This document shows, piece by piece, positions 36,263 through 45,967 of a stretch of DNA of 64,000 nucleotides. A model generated the notes under the pieces. It was not told the DNA's origin. It was given only the letters and a program-made list of their open reading frames with translations, and did not search any database. This stretch comes from Lachnospiraceae bacterium (GTDB taxonomy: Bacteria > Bacillota > Clostridia > Lachnospirales > Lachnospiraceae). Both the position numbers and the translations under genes were made by a program. Positions within the stretch are counted from its first letter, which is position 1. Each line of letters begins with the position of its first letter. Location: positions 96,780 to 160,779 of the forward strand of contig CAJTDL010000009.1 in the NCBI GenBank assembly GCA_910575035.1, written 5' to 3'.

Positions 36263-37804
36263 TTATTTCTTCACTAACAGGGATTTCCCTGTCATCTCCG
36301 CTGGCTGCTCCATCCCCATAATCTCAATCAGGGTTGGCGCAATATCTGCCAGGCATCCACCCTCACGCAAGGTGTAATTATCATCATAATTGATCAGGAT
36401 AAAGGGCACCGGATTGGTCGTATGGGCTGTAAAGCTCTCCCCAGTGGCATAGTCAATCAGCTGCTCTGCATTTCCATGGTCAGCGCACAGGAACATGGCT
36501 CCGCCTGCCTCCTTCAATGCTGCCACAGCCTTGCCCACACAAGCGTCCACTGCTTCCACAGCCTTGATGGCCGCTTCCTCCACACCTGTATGCCCTACCA
36601 TATCTGGGTTTGCAAAGTTAATGATGATTACATCGTATTTGCCGGACTGGATGGCTTGCACCAGCTTGTCGCACACCTCATAAGCGCTCATTTCCGGCTT
36701 CAGGTCATAGGTGGCAACCTTCGGGGAATTTACGAGGATCCTGTCCTCGCCTTCATTTGGCTCCTCCACACCCCCATTGAAGAAAAAGGTAACATGGGCA
36801 TATTTCTCCGTCTCGGCAATCCTAGCCTGGGTCTTCCCATTTGCAGCAAGGAACTCCCCAAAGGTGTTCTCCAGCTCTACCTTATGGAATGCCACGGATT
36901 TATTCGGAATTGTAACATCATACTCTGTAAAACATACATAGGCCACATCCTTCCTTGGCCCCCTGTCAAACCCGTCAAATTCCTCCATGCAGAAGGTCCT
37001 GGTGATCTCCCTTGCACGGTCTGGGCGGAAATTAAAGAAGATGACCGTATCCTTGTCCTGAATCGTGGCAAGGGGCTTCCCGTCCTTCATCACCACCGTA
37101 GGAACCACAAATTCATCTGTAATATCCTCTGCATAGGAAGCGGCCACTGCCTCTATGGCATTGGGCGCCTGGTTCCCTTCCCCTTGGGTCAGGGCTTTAT
37201 AAGCGCGCTCCACCCTGTCCCAACGGTTGTCACGGTCCATAGCATAGTAACGCCCGGACACAGAGGCGATCTCCCCTACGCCAATCTCCTTCATTTTGCC
37301 TTCCAGCTCTTCCATATAACCCTTGCCGGAAGTAGGCGCTGTATCACGGCCATCCAGGAAGCAATGTACATACACCTTCTCAATGCCTTCTCTCCTGGCC
37401 ATCTCCAGCAGCCCATACACATGGGTATTGTGGCTGTGCACGCCGCCATCCGACAGCAATCCATACAAATGCAGTGCAGAGCCATTCTCCTTCACATTCT
37501 TCATGCCTGCCAGAAGGGCTTCATTCTTATAGAAATCCCCATCTTCGATTTCCTTGCTGATCCTGGTCAGTTCCTGGTACACAATCCTGCCTGCGCCCAT
37601 ATTCAAATGGCCCACTTCCGAATTGCCCATCTGCCCATCCGGAAGGCCAACAGCCAGCCCGCTGGCATTCCCGCGGACAAAAGGATACTCCTTCATCAGG
37701 CTGTCAATATTCGGTGTTTTGGCTTCATAGACGGCATTGGCCTCATGCTTCTCATTCAGCCCAAATCCATCTAAGATCATCAATACAGTAGGTTTTTTGC
37801 TCAT
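36263..37804 (-). CDS. gpmI: 2,3-bisphosphoglycerate-independent phosphoglycerate mutase
   Basis: 513 residues from the ATG after AGAGGAGATTCCA. Alkaline-phosphatase superfamily enzyme that interconverts 3- and 2-phosphoglycerate using two Mn2+. Metal motif [10 protein letters not shown] at the start, nucleophile Ser in [19 protein letters not shown] in the transferase domain, and the metal ligands ADHGNAEQ near the end. A glycolytic housekeeping gene. Confidence 0.97.
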   Translation of the reverse strand: MSKKPTVLMILDGFGLNEKHEANAVYEAKTPNIDSLMKEYPFVRGNASGLAVGLPDGQMGNSEVGHLNMGAGRIVYQELTRISKEIEDGDFYKNEALLAGMKNVKENGSALHLYGLLSDGGVHSHNTHVYGLLEMARREGIEKVYVHCFLDGRDTAPTSGKGYMEELEGKMKEIGVGEIASVSGRYYAMDRDNRWDRVERAYKALTQGEGNQAPNAIEAVAASYAEDITDEFVVPTVVMKDGKPLATIQDKDTVIFFNFRPDRAREITRTFCMEEFDGFDRGPRKDVAYVCFTEYDVTIPNKSVAFHKVELENTFGEFLAANGKTQARIAETEKYAHVTFFFNGGVEEPNEGEDRILVNSPKVATYDLKPEMSAYEVCDKLVQAIQSGKYDVIIINFANPDMVGHTGVEEAAIKAVEAVDACVGKAVAALKEAGGAMFLCADHGNAEQLIDYATGESFTAHTTNPVPFILINYDDNYTLREGGCLADIAPTLIEIMGMEQPAEMTGKSLLVKK

Positions 37805-37928
37805 TGGAATCTCCTCTTTTCTCTCTGCTTTTATTCCTGCCGGCAGCAAGCCCGGAAATCTGCCACGTCCCGCCGTCTGCCGCCGCTAGGTACCATACAA
37901 TCAGCCAATGGCTGCATTGTTCGGTAAA

Positions 37929-37937
37929 ATTATAACA
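37929..37937 (-). promoter_or_regulatory. Extended -10 promoter of gpmI
   Basis: TG-T-TATAAT on the minus strand, about 125 nt before the gpmI ATG; the -35 region is weak. Confidence 0.5.
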
Positions 37938-37996
37938 CACTCTTATGGAAAAATACAGTAGTTTTATTTTTACAATTCAGCTACAATTCTGACACG

Positions 37997-38105
37997 GTTA
38001 CTATTCACGGCCTGGGAGCCGCTCATAGCAACAATTCGGGGCGATATTTAAAGTTTTGCTGCGCAAAAATCGCCCCTCACTCCTGAATCATGTTCTCACG
38101 GAATG
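37997..38105. repeat. Dispersed intergenic repeat, copy 2 (overlaps the capA-like 3' end)
   Basis: The imperfect palindrome GTTACTATTCACGGC/GCCGCTCATAGCAAC (37997-38032), a hairpin GGGGCGAT/ATCGCCCC (38038-38078), and the 20-mer TGCGCATTCCGTGAGAACAT in inverse orientation. The last codons of the CapA-like gene lie inside it, and the hairpin may terminate that gene. Confidence 0.65.
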
Positions 38106-39742
38106 CGCATTTCAGCACATTCCTGAGCCATAAATAGTAACGACACGCACCCTTCCTCATTTACCGACACCTCTGGCGCAGAAATATTCTGCATAAAGCC
38201 CAAAATCCTCTGCCTCTCCCCAGCCTCCTCCACTAAAGAAACTGCACACCCCTTCTGGATGCAGGGCAAAAACCGAAATTCCGCCTCATTGCTCTTTGTA
38301 TGGAGTACCACCTGGAACAATCCTGTGTCAATGGCCTGCCCATTAAACCAAAAATTCCCCAAGCTATAAATTACCGGCTTCCCATTGTAATAGCCAAACC
38401 CCTGCAGGCAATGAGTATGCCCCCCGATCACCACATCTGCGCCTGCATCAATAAACGCCTTCCCCAATTCCTCCTGATCCTTCCCATAGTAATTAGTATG
38501 CTCCGTCCCCCAATGGACAAATACAATCACGTAATCGCTTTGCCCCCTGGCCTTTTCAATGACAGACACAAACCTCCCTGGATCCAAAGTCTTTAATACC
38601 CCAGCGCTGTTTTCTGTAGCCTCCTTGGTATAATTTGCAGACCTTTCAATCTGCGTTGCCGCCACAATTGCGATTTTCCTTCCCCCCGCCAAAAAATACA
38701 CTGGTTTCATGGCTTCCTCCAGATTACGTCCCGCCCCCACATAAGGGATCTGTGCCCCCTCCAATGTGGCAAAGGTATCCAAAAGCGCTTCCTCCCCAAA
38801 GTCATACACATGGTTATTTGCCAGCGACGCAACATCTGCCCCCAGCTCCCCCAATACTCCCACCCTCTCTGGCTTCGCCCGAAACGTAAAAGCCTTCCCA
38901 GGAAGCGGTTCCCCTCTGCCGCTATAAGTAAATTCATTATTCACTACCAAAATATCCGCTCCCCGCATCTCCTCCAGCAGCGCCTCCGAAAAGCACCCCT
39001 GAACCCCTTCTTCCTGCCTGTCCAAAAAGCTTGTAACCGATCCCCCTTCCGCCAAATTAATATCCCCCGTAAAATCCAAAATAACCCGCCCCTGGCTGGC
39101 GCACTCCTTCACATAAGTTTTCTCCGCCCCTTCCTGTAAAATCCCCCTGTCCTGGCAATATATCCCCCAAAGGGCATGGATGGATTCCCCTGTCGCCTTA
39201 TACCAAGCCTCCGCATCCTGCCGTTTCTTCCTGGCCGCCTTCTGCAGCTTACGCACAGGCTTCTCCCCATACTCCTCTAATACCCACCCCAAAAAATCTT
39301 CATCCACCTGATACCCCTGGAACCACCCCTGATCCGCACATTCCAATATTTCCTTTATAGCCCCTTCTTTCTCCTGTAATCCTTCCTCTGCGTTCCCGTT
39401 CTCCTCCTCTATGTCTTCTCCCACTACACCGTTCTGCGAGCCTTCCCCAGTCTCTTTTCCCCCTTCCTCAGTCTCTTTTCCCCCTTCCCCAGTCTCCTTT
39501 CCCTCTCCCCTTTCTGCCACTTCCTTCTGCCCGATTCCATTTTCCCCCCTCTGGGCCAATTTTTCTTTTGCGCCTGCCATATTTGCATCCTCTTCCCCTA
39601 TCCCAGATATATTATTTCCCACCCCCACTTCTGCTGCCTTTCCCTCTGGAACTTCGCCGCCCCCAGAGGCACATCCACCCATTAACCCCAAAATCAATCC
39701 CCCGATAATCAACACACAAAGCCACCGCCATCTTCTGTCCAT
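38096..39742 (-). CDS. CapA-family metallophosphatase-like lipoprotein
   Basis: 548 residues from an ATG after AAAAGGAGAAAGG. Signal peptide with lipobox LMGGC, then a Gly/Glu/Lys-rich linker containing 7-residue repeats (KETGEGG, encoded by 21-bp tandem repeats near 39448-39510), then a PGA_cap domain: DFTGDINLAEGG, NNEFTYSGRG, LANNHVYDFGEEAL, VHWGTEHTNYY, IGGHTHCLQGFGYYNGKP. These match the metal-binding motifs of CapA/PgsA proteins linked to poly-gamma-glutamate or capsule export. No capB/capC neighbours are present, so the true role is open. Confidence 0.9.
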   Translation of the reverse strand: MDRRWRWLCVLIIGGLILGLMGGCASGGGEVPEGKAAEVGVGNNISGIGEEDANMAGAKEKLAQRGENGIGQKEVAERGEGKETGEGGKETEEGGKETGEGSQNGVVGEDIEEENGNAEEGLQEKEGAIKEILECADQGWFQGYQVDEDFLGWVLEEYGEKPVRKLQKAARKKRQDAEAWYKATGESIHALWGIYCQDRGILQEGAEKTYVKECASQGRVILDFTGDINLAEGGSVTSFLDRQEEGVQGCFSEALLEEMRGADILVVNNEFTYSGRGEPLPGKAFTFRAKPERVGVLGELGADVASLANNHVYDFGEEALLDTFATLEGAQIPYVGAGRNLEEAMKPVYFLAGGRKIAIVAATQIERSANYTKEATENSAGVLKTLDPGRFVSVIEKARGQSDYVIVFVHWGTEHTNYYGKDQEELGKAFIDAGADVVIGGHTHCLQGFGYYNGKPVIYSLGNFWFNGQAIDTGLFQVVLHTKSNEAEFRFLPCIQKGCAVSLVEEAGERQRILGFMQNISAPEVSVNEEGCVSLLFMAQECAEMRIP

Positions 39743-39791
39743 AAACCTTTCTCCTTTTCCAAAGTAAAAATACAGCCCAAACCTCTCCCCG

Positions 39792-39839
39792 CAAAAAAGC
39801 GGAAGCCCCTTCCCAAAATCCCAGAAAGGCACTTCCGCT
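39792..39839 (-). terminator. Terminator of the butyryl-CoA operon
   Basis: AGCGGAAG pairs with CTTCCGCT, with inner G+C pairing, followed by TTTTTTG on the minus strand just after etfA. Confidence 0.85.
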
Positions 39840-39872
39840 CTCTATTCCTAACAGGAGATAAACGCCATCCCC

Positions 39873-40919
39873 TTACTCTGCCAACGCAGCCTTCAAAGCC
39901 TCTGTTAATGCTGGAACAATCTTGTTCAGATCCCCAACAACGCCAAAGTCAGCTACATCAAAGATAGGCGCATCTTCATCCTTATTGATCGCAATAATGA
40001 TATCTGCTTCTTCCATACCAGCCACATGCTGGATAGCCCCAGAAATACCAATTGCAAAGTACACATTCGGGCGGACGGTCTTTCCTGTCTGCCCTACCTG
40101 CAGATCCACTGGCTTCCATCCATTCTCTACAACCGCACGGGAGCAGCTTACAGTTCCGCCAATCACATCTGCCAGATCCTGCAGCATCTGGAAATTCTCT
40201 GCGCTTCCAACGCCGCGCCCGCCAGATACCAGGATCTTAGCTTCCATAATATCCTCTGTCTCTTTTACAGACTTAATGATATTCAGAATCTCCACATATT
40301 TGTCATTTGGCGTAAACCCTGGATTGTACTCTACTACATTTGCCTTAGCGCCCTTAATCGGCTCAATCTTCTGCATAACGCCAGGACGTACTGTAGCCAT
40401 CTGGGGCCTGTTATCCGGGCATGCAATGGTGGCAATCGTATTCCCCCCGAATGCAGGACGTGTCATCAAAAGCTGCTTATGCTTCTGCTCGTCTTCCTTG
40501 CCTGGGATTGGATTTAATGGGAAATCACCGATTTCCAATACGGTACAGTCTGCGGTAAGCCCTGTCTTTACCCTTGCAGACACACGCGGGCCAAGGTCAC
40601 GCCCAATCGCTGTAGCGCCTACCAGCATGATTTCCGGCTTATACTCATTGATCACAGATGCCAATGCATGTGTGTATGGCTCTGTACGGTACTCTTTCAG
40701 TTCTGGGTCATCCACAACGATGACTTTATCAGCGCCGTATTCTGCCAACTGGTCTGCCAGATCCTTTACGCCAGAACCAATTAATACGGCTGTTACGTCT
40801 GTATCTAAATCCTTCGCTAAGTCTTTTGCCTTGCCAAGTAATTCAAAAGCAATCCCGCTTAATACATTGTCTACTTGCTGCGCAAAGACATATACTCCTT
40901 TATATGCTTCTAAACCCAT
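39873..40919 (-). CDS. etfA: Electron transfer flavoprotein, alpha subunit
   Basis: 348 residues from the ATG giving MGLEAYKGVYVFAQQ. The N-terminal domain pairs with EtfB; the C-terminal FAD domain shows GRGVGSAENFQMLQDLAD, GQTGKTVRPNVYFAIGISGA and INKDEDAPIFDVADFGVVGD. With EtfB and butyryl-CoA dehydrogenase it forms the complex that couples crotonyl-CoA reduction by NADH to ferredoxin reduction. It is the last gene of the operon. Confidence 0.96.
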   Translation of the reverse strand: MGLEAYKGVYVFAQQVDNVLSGIAFELLGKAKDLAKDLDTDVTAVLIGSGVKDLADQLAEYGADKVIVVDDPELKEYRTEPYTHALASVINEYKPEIMLVGATAIGRDLGPRVSARVKTGLTADCTVLEIGDFPLNPIPGKEDEQKHKQLLMTRPAFGGNTIATIACPDNRPQMATVRPGVMQKIEPIKGAKANVVEYNPGFTPNDKYVEILNIIKSVKETEDIMEAKILVSGGRGVGSAENFQMLQDLADVIGGTVSCSRAVVENGWKPVDLQVGQTGKTVRPNVYFAIGISGAIQHVAGMEEADIIIAINKDEDAPIFDVADFGVVGDLNKIVPALTEALKAALAE

Positions 40920-40997
40920 TATTTTCACCACTTTCCTTATTTTTACGGATTCGCAATCCTCTTTATTTTGCGCCCTTTGGGCTTCCAAAGTATTCGA

Positions 40998-41783
40998 CTA
41001 GATCACGTGCTTCTCTTTTAATTTGCCTACAATATATGCAACTGCGTCTTCTGCTGTATCTGGGGTAACCTTTTCACCAGCGCCCTTCTTTACTTTGTCA
41101 GATGCTTTTGCAATCTTGGTAGGAGATCCCTTTAATCCAAGGTCGGAATCATCCACATCCTTCAGGTCTGGCCTGCCCCATACAGTCACTTCTTTGTCAT
41201 AAGCATCGAAGATCCCGCCTGGTGTCATATAACGCGGCTCATTTAATTCGGAAAGAGCGGTAATCAGACATGGCATTTTGGCTTTCAGCTCATGATATCT
41301 GTCTTCATACTGACGCTGAACCACTACATAATCCCCATCAATCTTGATATCCTGTGCATAAGAAATAACTGGGATATCCAGATGTTCGGAAATCTGCGGG
41401 CCTACCTGTGCGGTATCGCCGTCAATTGCCTGACGCCCTGTAATAATCAGGTCATATTCCAGGTTCCGGATTGCGCCTGCGATCGTTGTGGAGGTAGCCC
41501 ATGTGTCAGCACCGCCTAATACTCTGTCTGTTACAAGGATTCCCTTGTCTGCGCCCATAGCCATAGCTTCGCGAAGTACCTCGTCTGCCTTGGGAAGCCC
41601 CATGGTAACTACAGTAACCTCCGCTCCATACTGTTCTTTTAATCTAAGGGCTGCTTCCAATCCAGCCTTATCATCCGGGTTCATGATGGTAAGCATCGCA
41701 CCCCTGTCCAGAGTACCGTCTGCATTAAATTTTACGCCGCCCTTGGTATCTGGCACCTGTTTTATACATACAACAATTTTCAC
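40998..41783 (-). CDS. etfB: Electron transfer flavoprotein, beta subunit
   Basis: 261 residues: MKIVVCIKQVPDT at the start, the adenine-nucleotide fold with VVTMGLPKADEVLREAMAMG, and GRQAIDGDTAQVGPQ, the segment typical of the bifurcating type that binds a second FAD. It lies between bcd and etfA with short gaps. Confidence 0.96.
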   Translation of the reverse strand: MKIVVCIKQVPDTKGGVKFNADGTLDRGAMLTIMNPDDKAGLEAALRLKEQYGAEVTVVTMGLPKADEVLREAMAMGADKGILVTDRVLGGADTWATSTTIAGAIRNLEYDLIITGRQAIDGDTAQVGPQISEHLDIPVISYAQDIKIDGDYVVVQRQYEDRYHELKAKMPCLITALSELNEPRYMTPGGIFDAYDKEVTVWGRPDLKDVDDSDLGLKGSPTKIAKASDKVKKGAGEKVTPDTAEDAVAYIVGKLKEKHVI

Positions 41784-41830
41784 GGTTTTTCACTCCTTAT
41801 ACTTTAATATAAATTGCTTTAATCTATAGA

Positions 41831-42985
41831 TTATTTTAATAATGCGCCGGAAATAACCATACGCTGAACTTCGGAGGTCCCTTCGTAGATCTCTGTGATC
41901 TTAGCATCACGCATCATGCGCTCTACATCGTACTCCCTAATATATCCATATCCACCGAACAGCTGTACGCACTTGGTCGTCACTTCCATAGCAACCTCTG
42001 CTGCAAATAATTTTGCCTTAGCTGCCTCTACAGAATAAACCTTCTGGGTAGCCTTTGCCATAGCTGCCTTGTATACCAGAAGCTGTGCTGCCTCGATCTT
42101 AGCTGCCATATCAGCCAACTGGAACTGTGTGTTCTGCTGTGCTGCGATGGAACGGCCAAACTGCTTCCTTTCCTTGGTATAAGCAACCGTCAGGTCTAAT
42201 GCGCCCTCAGCAATGCCCAATGCCTGTGCAGCGATACCGATACGGCCGCCATCCAGTGTGTGCATAGCGATTGGGAAGCCTTTGCCCTGAGGCCCTAAGA
42301 TATTTTCCTTTGGAATCCTGCAGTCTTCGAAAATCAATTCGTAAGTAGCGGATCCGCGGATACCCATTTTCTTTTCTTTGGTTCCGAAAGAAAATCCTGG
42401 CGTGCCTTTTTCTACAATAAATGCGGAGAAGGATTTTTTCTTCCTGCCCCTTGCGTCTACCTTAACGTCTGTTACAGCGATTACGATATAGATGTCGGCT
42501 TCCTTACCGTTGGTGATGAAGCACTTGGATCCATTCAATACCCATTCCTCGCCGTCTAATACAGCCTTCGTCTGGCAGCCCTGTGCGTCTGTTCCTGCGC
42601 CTGGCTCCGTCAATGCGAACGCGCCTAACTTCTCGCCCTTTGCAAGGGGAGTTAAGTATTTCTGTTTCTGCTCCTCTGTCCCGTAAGTCATAATTGGGTC
42701 ACAGCACAGAGAGGTATGTGCAGACACGATAACGCCTGTGGTACCGCAAACCTTAGACAGTTCCTCTACGCACATAATATAGGTCAAAGGATCGCAGCCC
42801 TGTCCGCCGTACTCCTTTGGGATTGGGATTCCCATGAATCCATTTTTCTGCATCTTTTCTACGGTTCCCCTTGGGAATTTTTCTGTTTCATCCACTTCCT
42901 GGGCAAGGGGCTTTACTTCATTTTCTGCAAACTCCCTAAACAGAGTTCTCGCCATTTCATGTTTCTTATCTAAAGAAAAATCCAT
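41831..42985 (-). CDS. bcd: Butyryl-CoA dehydrogenase (acyl-CoA dehydrogenase)
   Basis: 384 residues. Flavoenzyme reducing crotonyl-CoA to butyryl-CoA. It has the family signatures GAFALTEPGAGTDAQG and QLFGGYGYIREYDVERMMRD, and the catalytic-Glu motif EIYEGTSEVQ near the C-terminus. Ribosome site TTGGAGGAAAAG. It follows hbd after a 195-bp gap in which I find no gene, and precedes its electron carrier EtfBA. Confidence 0.96.
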   Translation of the reverse strand: MDFSLDKKHEMARTLFREFAENEVKPLAQEVDETEKFPRGTVEKMQKNGFMGIPIPKEYGGQGCDPLTYIMCVEELSKVCGTTGVIVSAHTSLCCDPIMTYGTEEQKQKYLTPLAKGEKLGAFALTEPGAGTDAQGCQTKAVLDGEEWVLNGSKCFITNGKEADIYIVIAVTDVKVDARGRKKKSFSAFIVEKGTPGFSFGTKEKKMGIRGSATYELIFEDCRIPKENILGPQGKGFPIAMHTLDGGRIGIAAQALGIAEGALDLTVAYTKERKQFGRSIAAQQNTQFQLADMAAKIEAAQLLVYKAAMAKATQKVYSVEAAKAKLFAAEVAMEVTTKCVQLFGGYGYIREYDVERMMRDAKITEIYEGTSEVQRMVISGALLK

Positions 42986-43180
42986 GATACTTTTCCTCCA
43001 AACTTTCTTTTATTTTTCACCTTGGGAAATGCCATTTCCTTCCATGGCACCCTTCCTTTGGGCAGCTCCTGGGGCGCTTGCAAAATGCAGCCCAGGCGCC
43101 TTAACAAACCTTAGCTGCCATCCCCGAAGCCTTTCTAGGTTCCAGAAAAAACTGCAGCCAAGGTATGTAATCCCTAATAT

Positions 43181-44020
43181 TTATTTGCTGTAATCATAAA
43201 AGCCTTTGCCAGTCTTTATGCCCAGCTTGCCAGCGCGAACCATTTTCCTCAGCAATGGATGCGGACGGTATTTGGAATCGCCTGTCTCATTGTACAGAAC
43301 CTCCATAATAGCAAGGCAGATATCCAGGCCTACCAAATCGCCTAATGCCAAAGGCCCCATTGGATGGTTAGCGCCTAACTTCATAGCAGTGTCAATGCCT
43401 TCCACAGAAGCTACGCCGTCTGCAAAAATGCCAACTGCTTCGTTGATCATTGGGATTAAGATCCTGTTTACAACGAATCCTGCTGCTTCATTCACCTCTA
43501 CTGGAGTCTTGCCGATTTCCTTGGAGATTGCAACAATCTTGTCCTTCATCTCGTCTGGTGTGTTCTCGCCCTTGATCACCTCGATTAATTTCATAACAGG
43601 CGCTGGGTTGAAGAAATGCATGCCAATTACCGGACGGTCAAGGCCTGCGCCGATTTCTGTAATAGAAAGGGAAGATGTGTTTGTTGCAAACATGCAGTCT
43701 GCCTTTACAATATCCTGCAGCTCTTTGAAGGTCTGTTTCTTAACATCCATAACTTCCAAAGCTGCCTCTACGATCAGGTCGCAGTCTCCGCAGATTTCCT
43801 TGGTGCCTGTGGTAATCTTAGCCAGAATAGCGTCTGCTGCAGCCTGTTCCATTTTGCCTTTCGCGATCCTCTTCTCGAATCCCTTTGCAATTCTGTTCTT
43901 GCCGTTTGCTGCAAATTCGTTATTGATATCGCATAAGCAAACCTCATAGCCCTCTGTCTGCGCAAATGCCTGTGCGATTCCGGAACCCATGGTTCCTGCC
44001 CCGATAATACCTACTTTCAT
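43181..44020 (-). CDS. hbd: 3-hydroxybutyryl-CoA dehydrogenase
   Basis: 279 residues. The NAD-binding motif is [19 protein letters not shown]; the catalytic His lies in [20 protein letters not shown], and the C-terminal domain has [19 protein letters not shown]. It reduces acetoacetyl-CoA to 3-hydroxybutyryl-CoA, the second step from acetyl-CoA to butyryl-CoA. It starts 34 bp after thl with AAGGAGGATTATC. Confidence 0.97.
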   Translation of the reverse strand: MKVGIIGAGTMGSGIAQAFAQTEGYEVCLCDINNEFAANGKNRIAKGFEKRIAKGKMEQAAADAILAKITTGTKEICGDCDLIVEAALEVMDVKKQTFKELQDIVKADCMFATNTSSLSITEIGAGLDRPVIGMHFFNPAPVMKLIEVIKGENTPDEMKDKIVAISKEIGKTPVEVNEAAGFVVNRILIPMINEAVGIFADGVASVEGIDTAMKLGANHPMGPLALGDLVGLDICLAIMEVLYNETGDSKYRPHPLLRKMVRAGKLGIKTGKGFYDYSK

Positions 44021-44053
44021 GATAATCCTCCTTAAAGTTTTATTTATATTAAA

Positions 44054-45235
44054 TTAGTCTCTCTCTACGATAGTGGAGCATCCCATTCCACCGCCAATGC
44101 AAAGGGTTGCCAAGCCTTTCTTGGCATCTCTTTTCTGCATCTCATGCAGCAATGTAACCAGGATACGGCATCCGCTTGCCCCTACAGGATGTCCCAAAGC
44201 GATTGCGCCGCCGTTTACATTTACCTTGCTCATATCAAAGTTCAGATCCTTTGCTACTGCCAAGGACTGTGCTGCAAATGCCTCATTTGCCTCTACCAGA
44301 TCCATATCGTCAATGGTCAGGCCTGTCTTTGCAAATACTTTCTTAGTGGAAGCAACCGGCCCAACGCCCATGATGGATGGGTCAACGCCGCCAAGTGCGC
44401 CTGCCACAAAAGATGCCATTGGCTTCACGCCTAATTCCTGTGCTTTTTCTTCGCTCATCACAACGATAGCCGCTGCACCGTCATTGATGCCGGAAGCATT
44501 TGCTGCTGTTACGATTCCGTCTGGCTTGAATGCCGGGCGAAGCCTTGCAATGCTCTCTTTGGTAGTGCCTGGGCGTGGTCCTTCGTCTGTATCCACAACC
44601 ACTACTTCTTTTTTCTTCTTTACTTCTACAGGAACGATCTCGTCTTTGAATTTGCCTTCAGCAATAGCCTTCTCACATTTCTGCTGTGAGCTTGCTGCAA
44701 ACTCATCCAACTGCTCCCTGGTCAGTCCCCACTGCTCTGCTACGTTTTCAGCAGTGATTCCCATATGGTACTGGTTGAATGCATCCCACAATGCGTCATT
44801 TACCATGGTGTCCACCAGGGTGGCATTGTTCATTCTGTAACCGTAACGTCCCTGCATAGCAGCATAAGGAGCCATAGACATATTTTCCATACCGCCTGCT
44901 ACAACGATGTCGGCATCGCCTGCCTGGATCATCTGGGCAGCCATGTTCACACAGTTTAAGCCAGAACCGCATACAACGTTAACGGTAACTGCCGGAGTCT
45001 CAATAGGAAGGCCTGCTTTGATGGATGCCTGACGGGCTACGTTCTGTCCCAAACCAGCCTGGATTACGCATCCCATATATACATGATCAACCTTGTCAGC
45101 TGGAACGCCAGCCCTGTTCAGTGCTTCCTTGATTACGATAGAACCTAATACGGCTGCTGGGGTTGTGCTCAAAGCCCCGCCCATTGTCCCGATTGCAGTA
45201 CGGCATGCGCCTGCTAATACAACTTTCTTTGCCAT
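44054..45235 (-). CDS. thl: Acetyl-CoA acetyltransferase (thiolase)
   Basis: 393 residues from [23 protein letters not shown] after AAAAAGGAGACGAG. Condenses two acetyl-CoA to acetoacetyl-CoA. The acyl-Cys is in [15 protein letters not shown], the His in [14 protein letters not shown] and the second Cys in CIGGGMG. It is the first gene of the butyryl-CoA operon, with a Rex-like operator upstream. Confidence 0.97.
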   Translation of the reverse strand: MAKKVVLAGACRTAIGTMGGALSTTPAAVLGSIVIKEALNRAGVPADKVDHVYMGCVIQAGLGQNVARQASIKAGLPIETPAVTVNVVCGSGLNCVNMAAQMIQAGDADIVVAGGMENMSMAPYAAMQGRYGYRMNNATLVDTMVNDALWDAFNQYHMGITAENVAEQWGLTREQLDEFAASSQQKCEKAIAEGKFKDEIVPVEVKKKKEVVVVDTDEGPRPGTTKESIARLRPAFKPDGIVTAANASGINDGAAAIVVMSEEKAQELGVKPMASFVAGALGGVDPSIMGVGPVASTKKVFAKTGLTIDDMDLVEANEAFAAQSLAVAKDLNFDMSKVNVNGGAIALGHPVGASGCRILVTLLHEMQKRDAKKGLATLCIGGGMGCSTIVERD

Positions 45236-45359
45236 CTTTCTCGTCTCCTTTTTAAAAATATTGATATTCCCTCCGCCCATTCGCATTGCAAATATTGTGC
45301 GGACATCCCTAATATAGGACGGAATCCTGGAAACATTTCTAGCAGAATATACAAAGTGA

Positions 45360-45377
45360 ATGTTATTTTTTTAACAA
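45360..45377 (-). promoter_or_regulatory. Candidate Rex operator and promoter of thl
   Basis: On the minus strand TTGTTAA-AAAA-ATAACAT matches the Rex consensus TTGTTAANNNNTTAACAA at 12 of 14 fixed positions. TTGTTA may double as -35 with TTGTAT 17 bp downstream as -10. Rex senses the NADH/NAD+ ratio and represses fermentation genes of this type in clostridia. Confidence 0.6.
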
Positions 45378-45564
45378 TCTTTTGCCAAAAAAAAGGAAAA
45401 CAGGTGCGCGGACATCATTTCTGCCTTGCCTGCAAAAGTTTCTTTTTCCTGTTTTTCCCATGTTTCCATTCCTCTATGGGATTATCCTAGCACATTTTAT
45501 GGGAAAATGCAAGGAATATCTTGCTTTGTCCTTTAATAAATACAAGAAAAAGGTTGCTATTTAT

Positions 45565-45703
45565 GGCCAATGTCAGTAACTTAAGGGATGCTACAGGCAG
45601 GGAGGGTTTTGTGGCTGTCTGGGATTTTTGCGGCAGGCGGCAGGGGGCTATGCGGCCGTCTGGGCGAGGCTGAGATACCTCCCCATCTTTTAAGTTACTG
45701 GCC
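45565..45703. repeat. MITE-like intergenic element
   Basis: About 139 bp bounded by GGCCAATGTCAGTAACTTAA and TTAAGTTACTGGCC as inverted ends, G+C-rich inside, without coding potential. A partial relative lies at 9350. Confidence 0.55.
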
Positions 45704-45967
45704 TTAATCCACGTCCTGCAAAATCCATTCAAATTTTCCGGAAGGATAATTGGTTTTCGGTTTCAAAAACGGCATTACAATATTCTGGGATACAATCTTT
45801 TCCAGACAGCCCTTCTGTCCGATAATACATATAACCTAAAAATATTTCACGATTCTGCCACAGAATATTTATGAATATAGCTGGAGAGCCTTTCTGCCTT
45901 TGCCGTGGGATAGGCCAGTTATCATACATATATTAAGATCATGGCGATTTTAGATTTGGAGGTGCTT

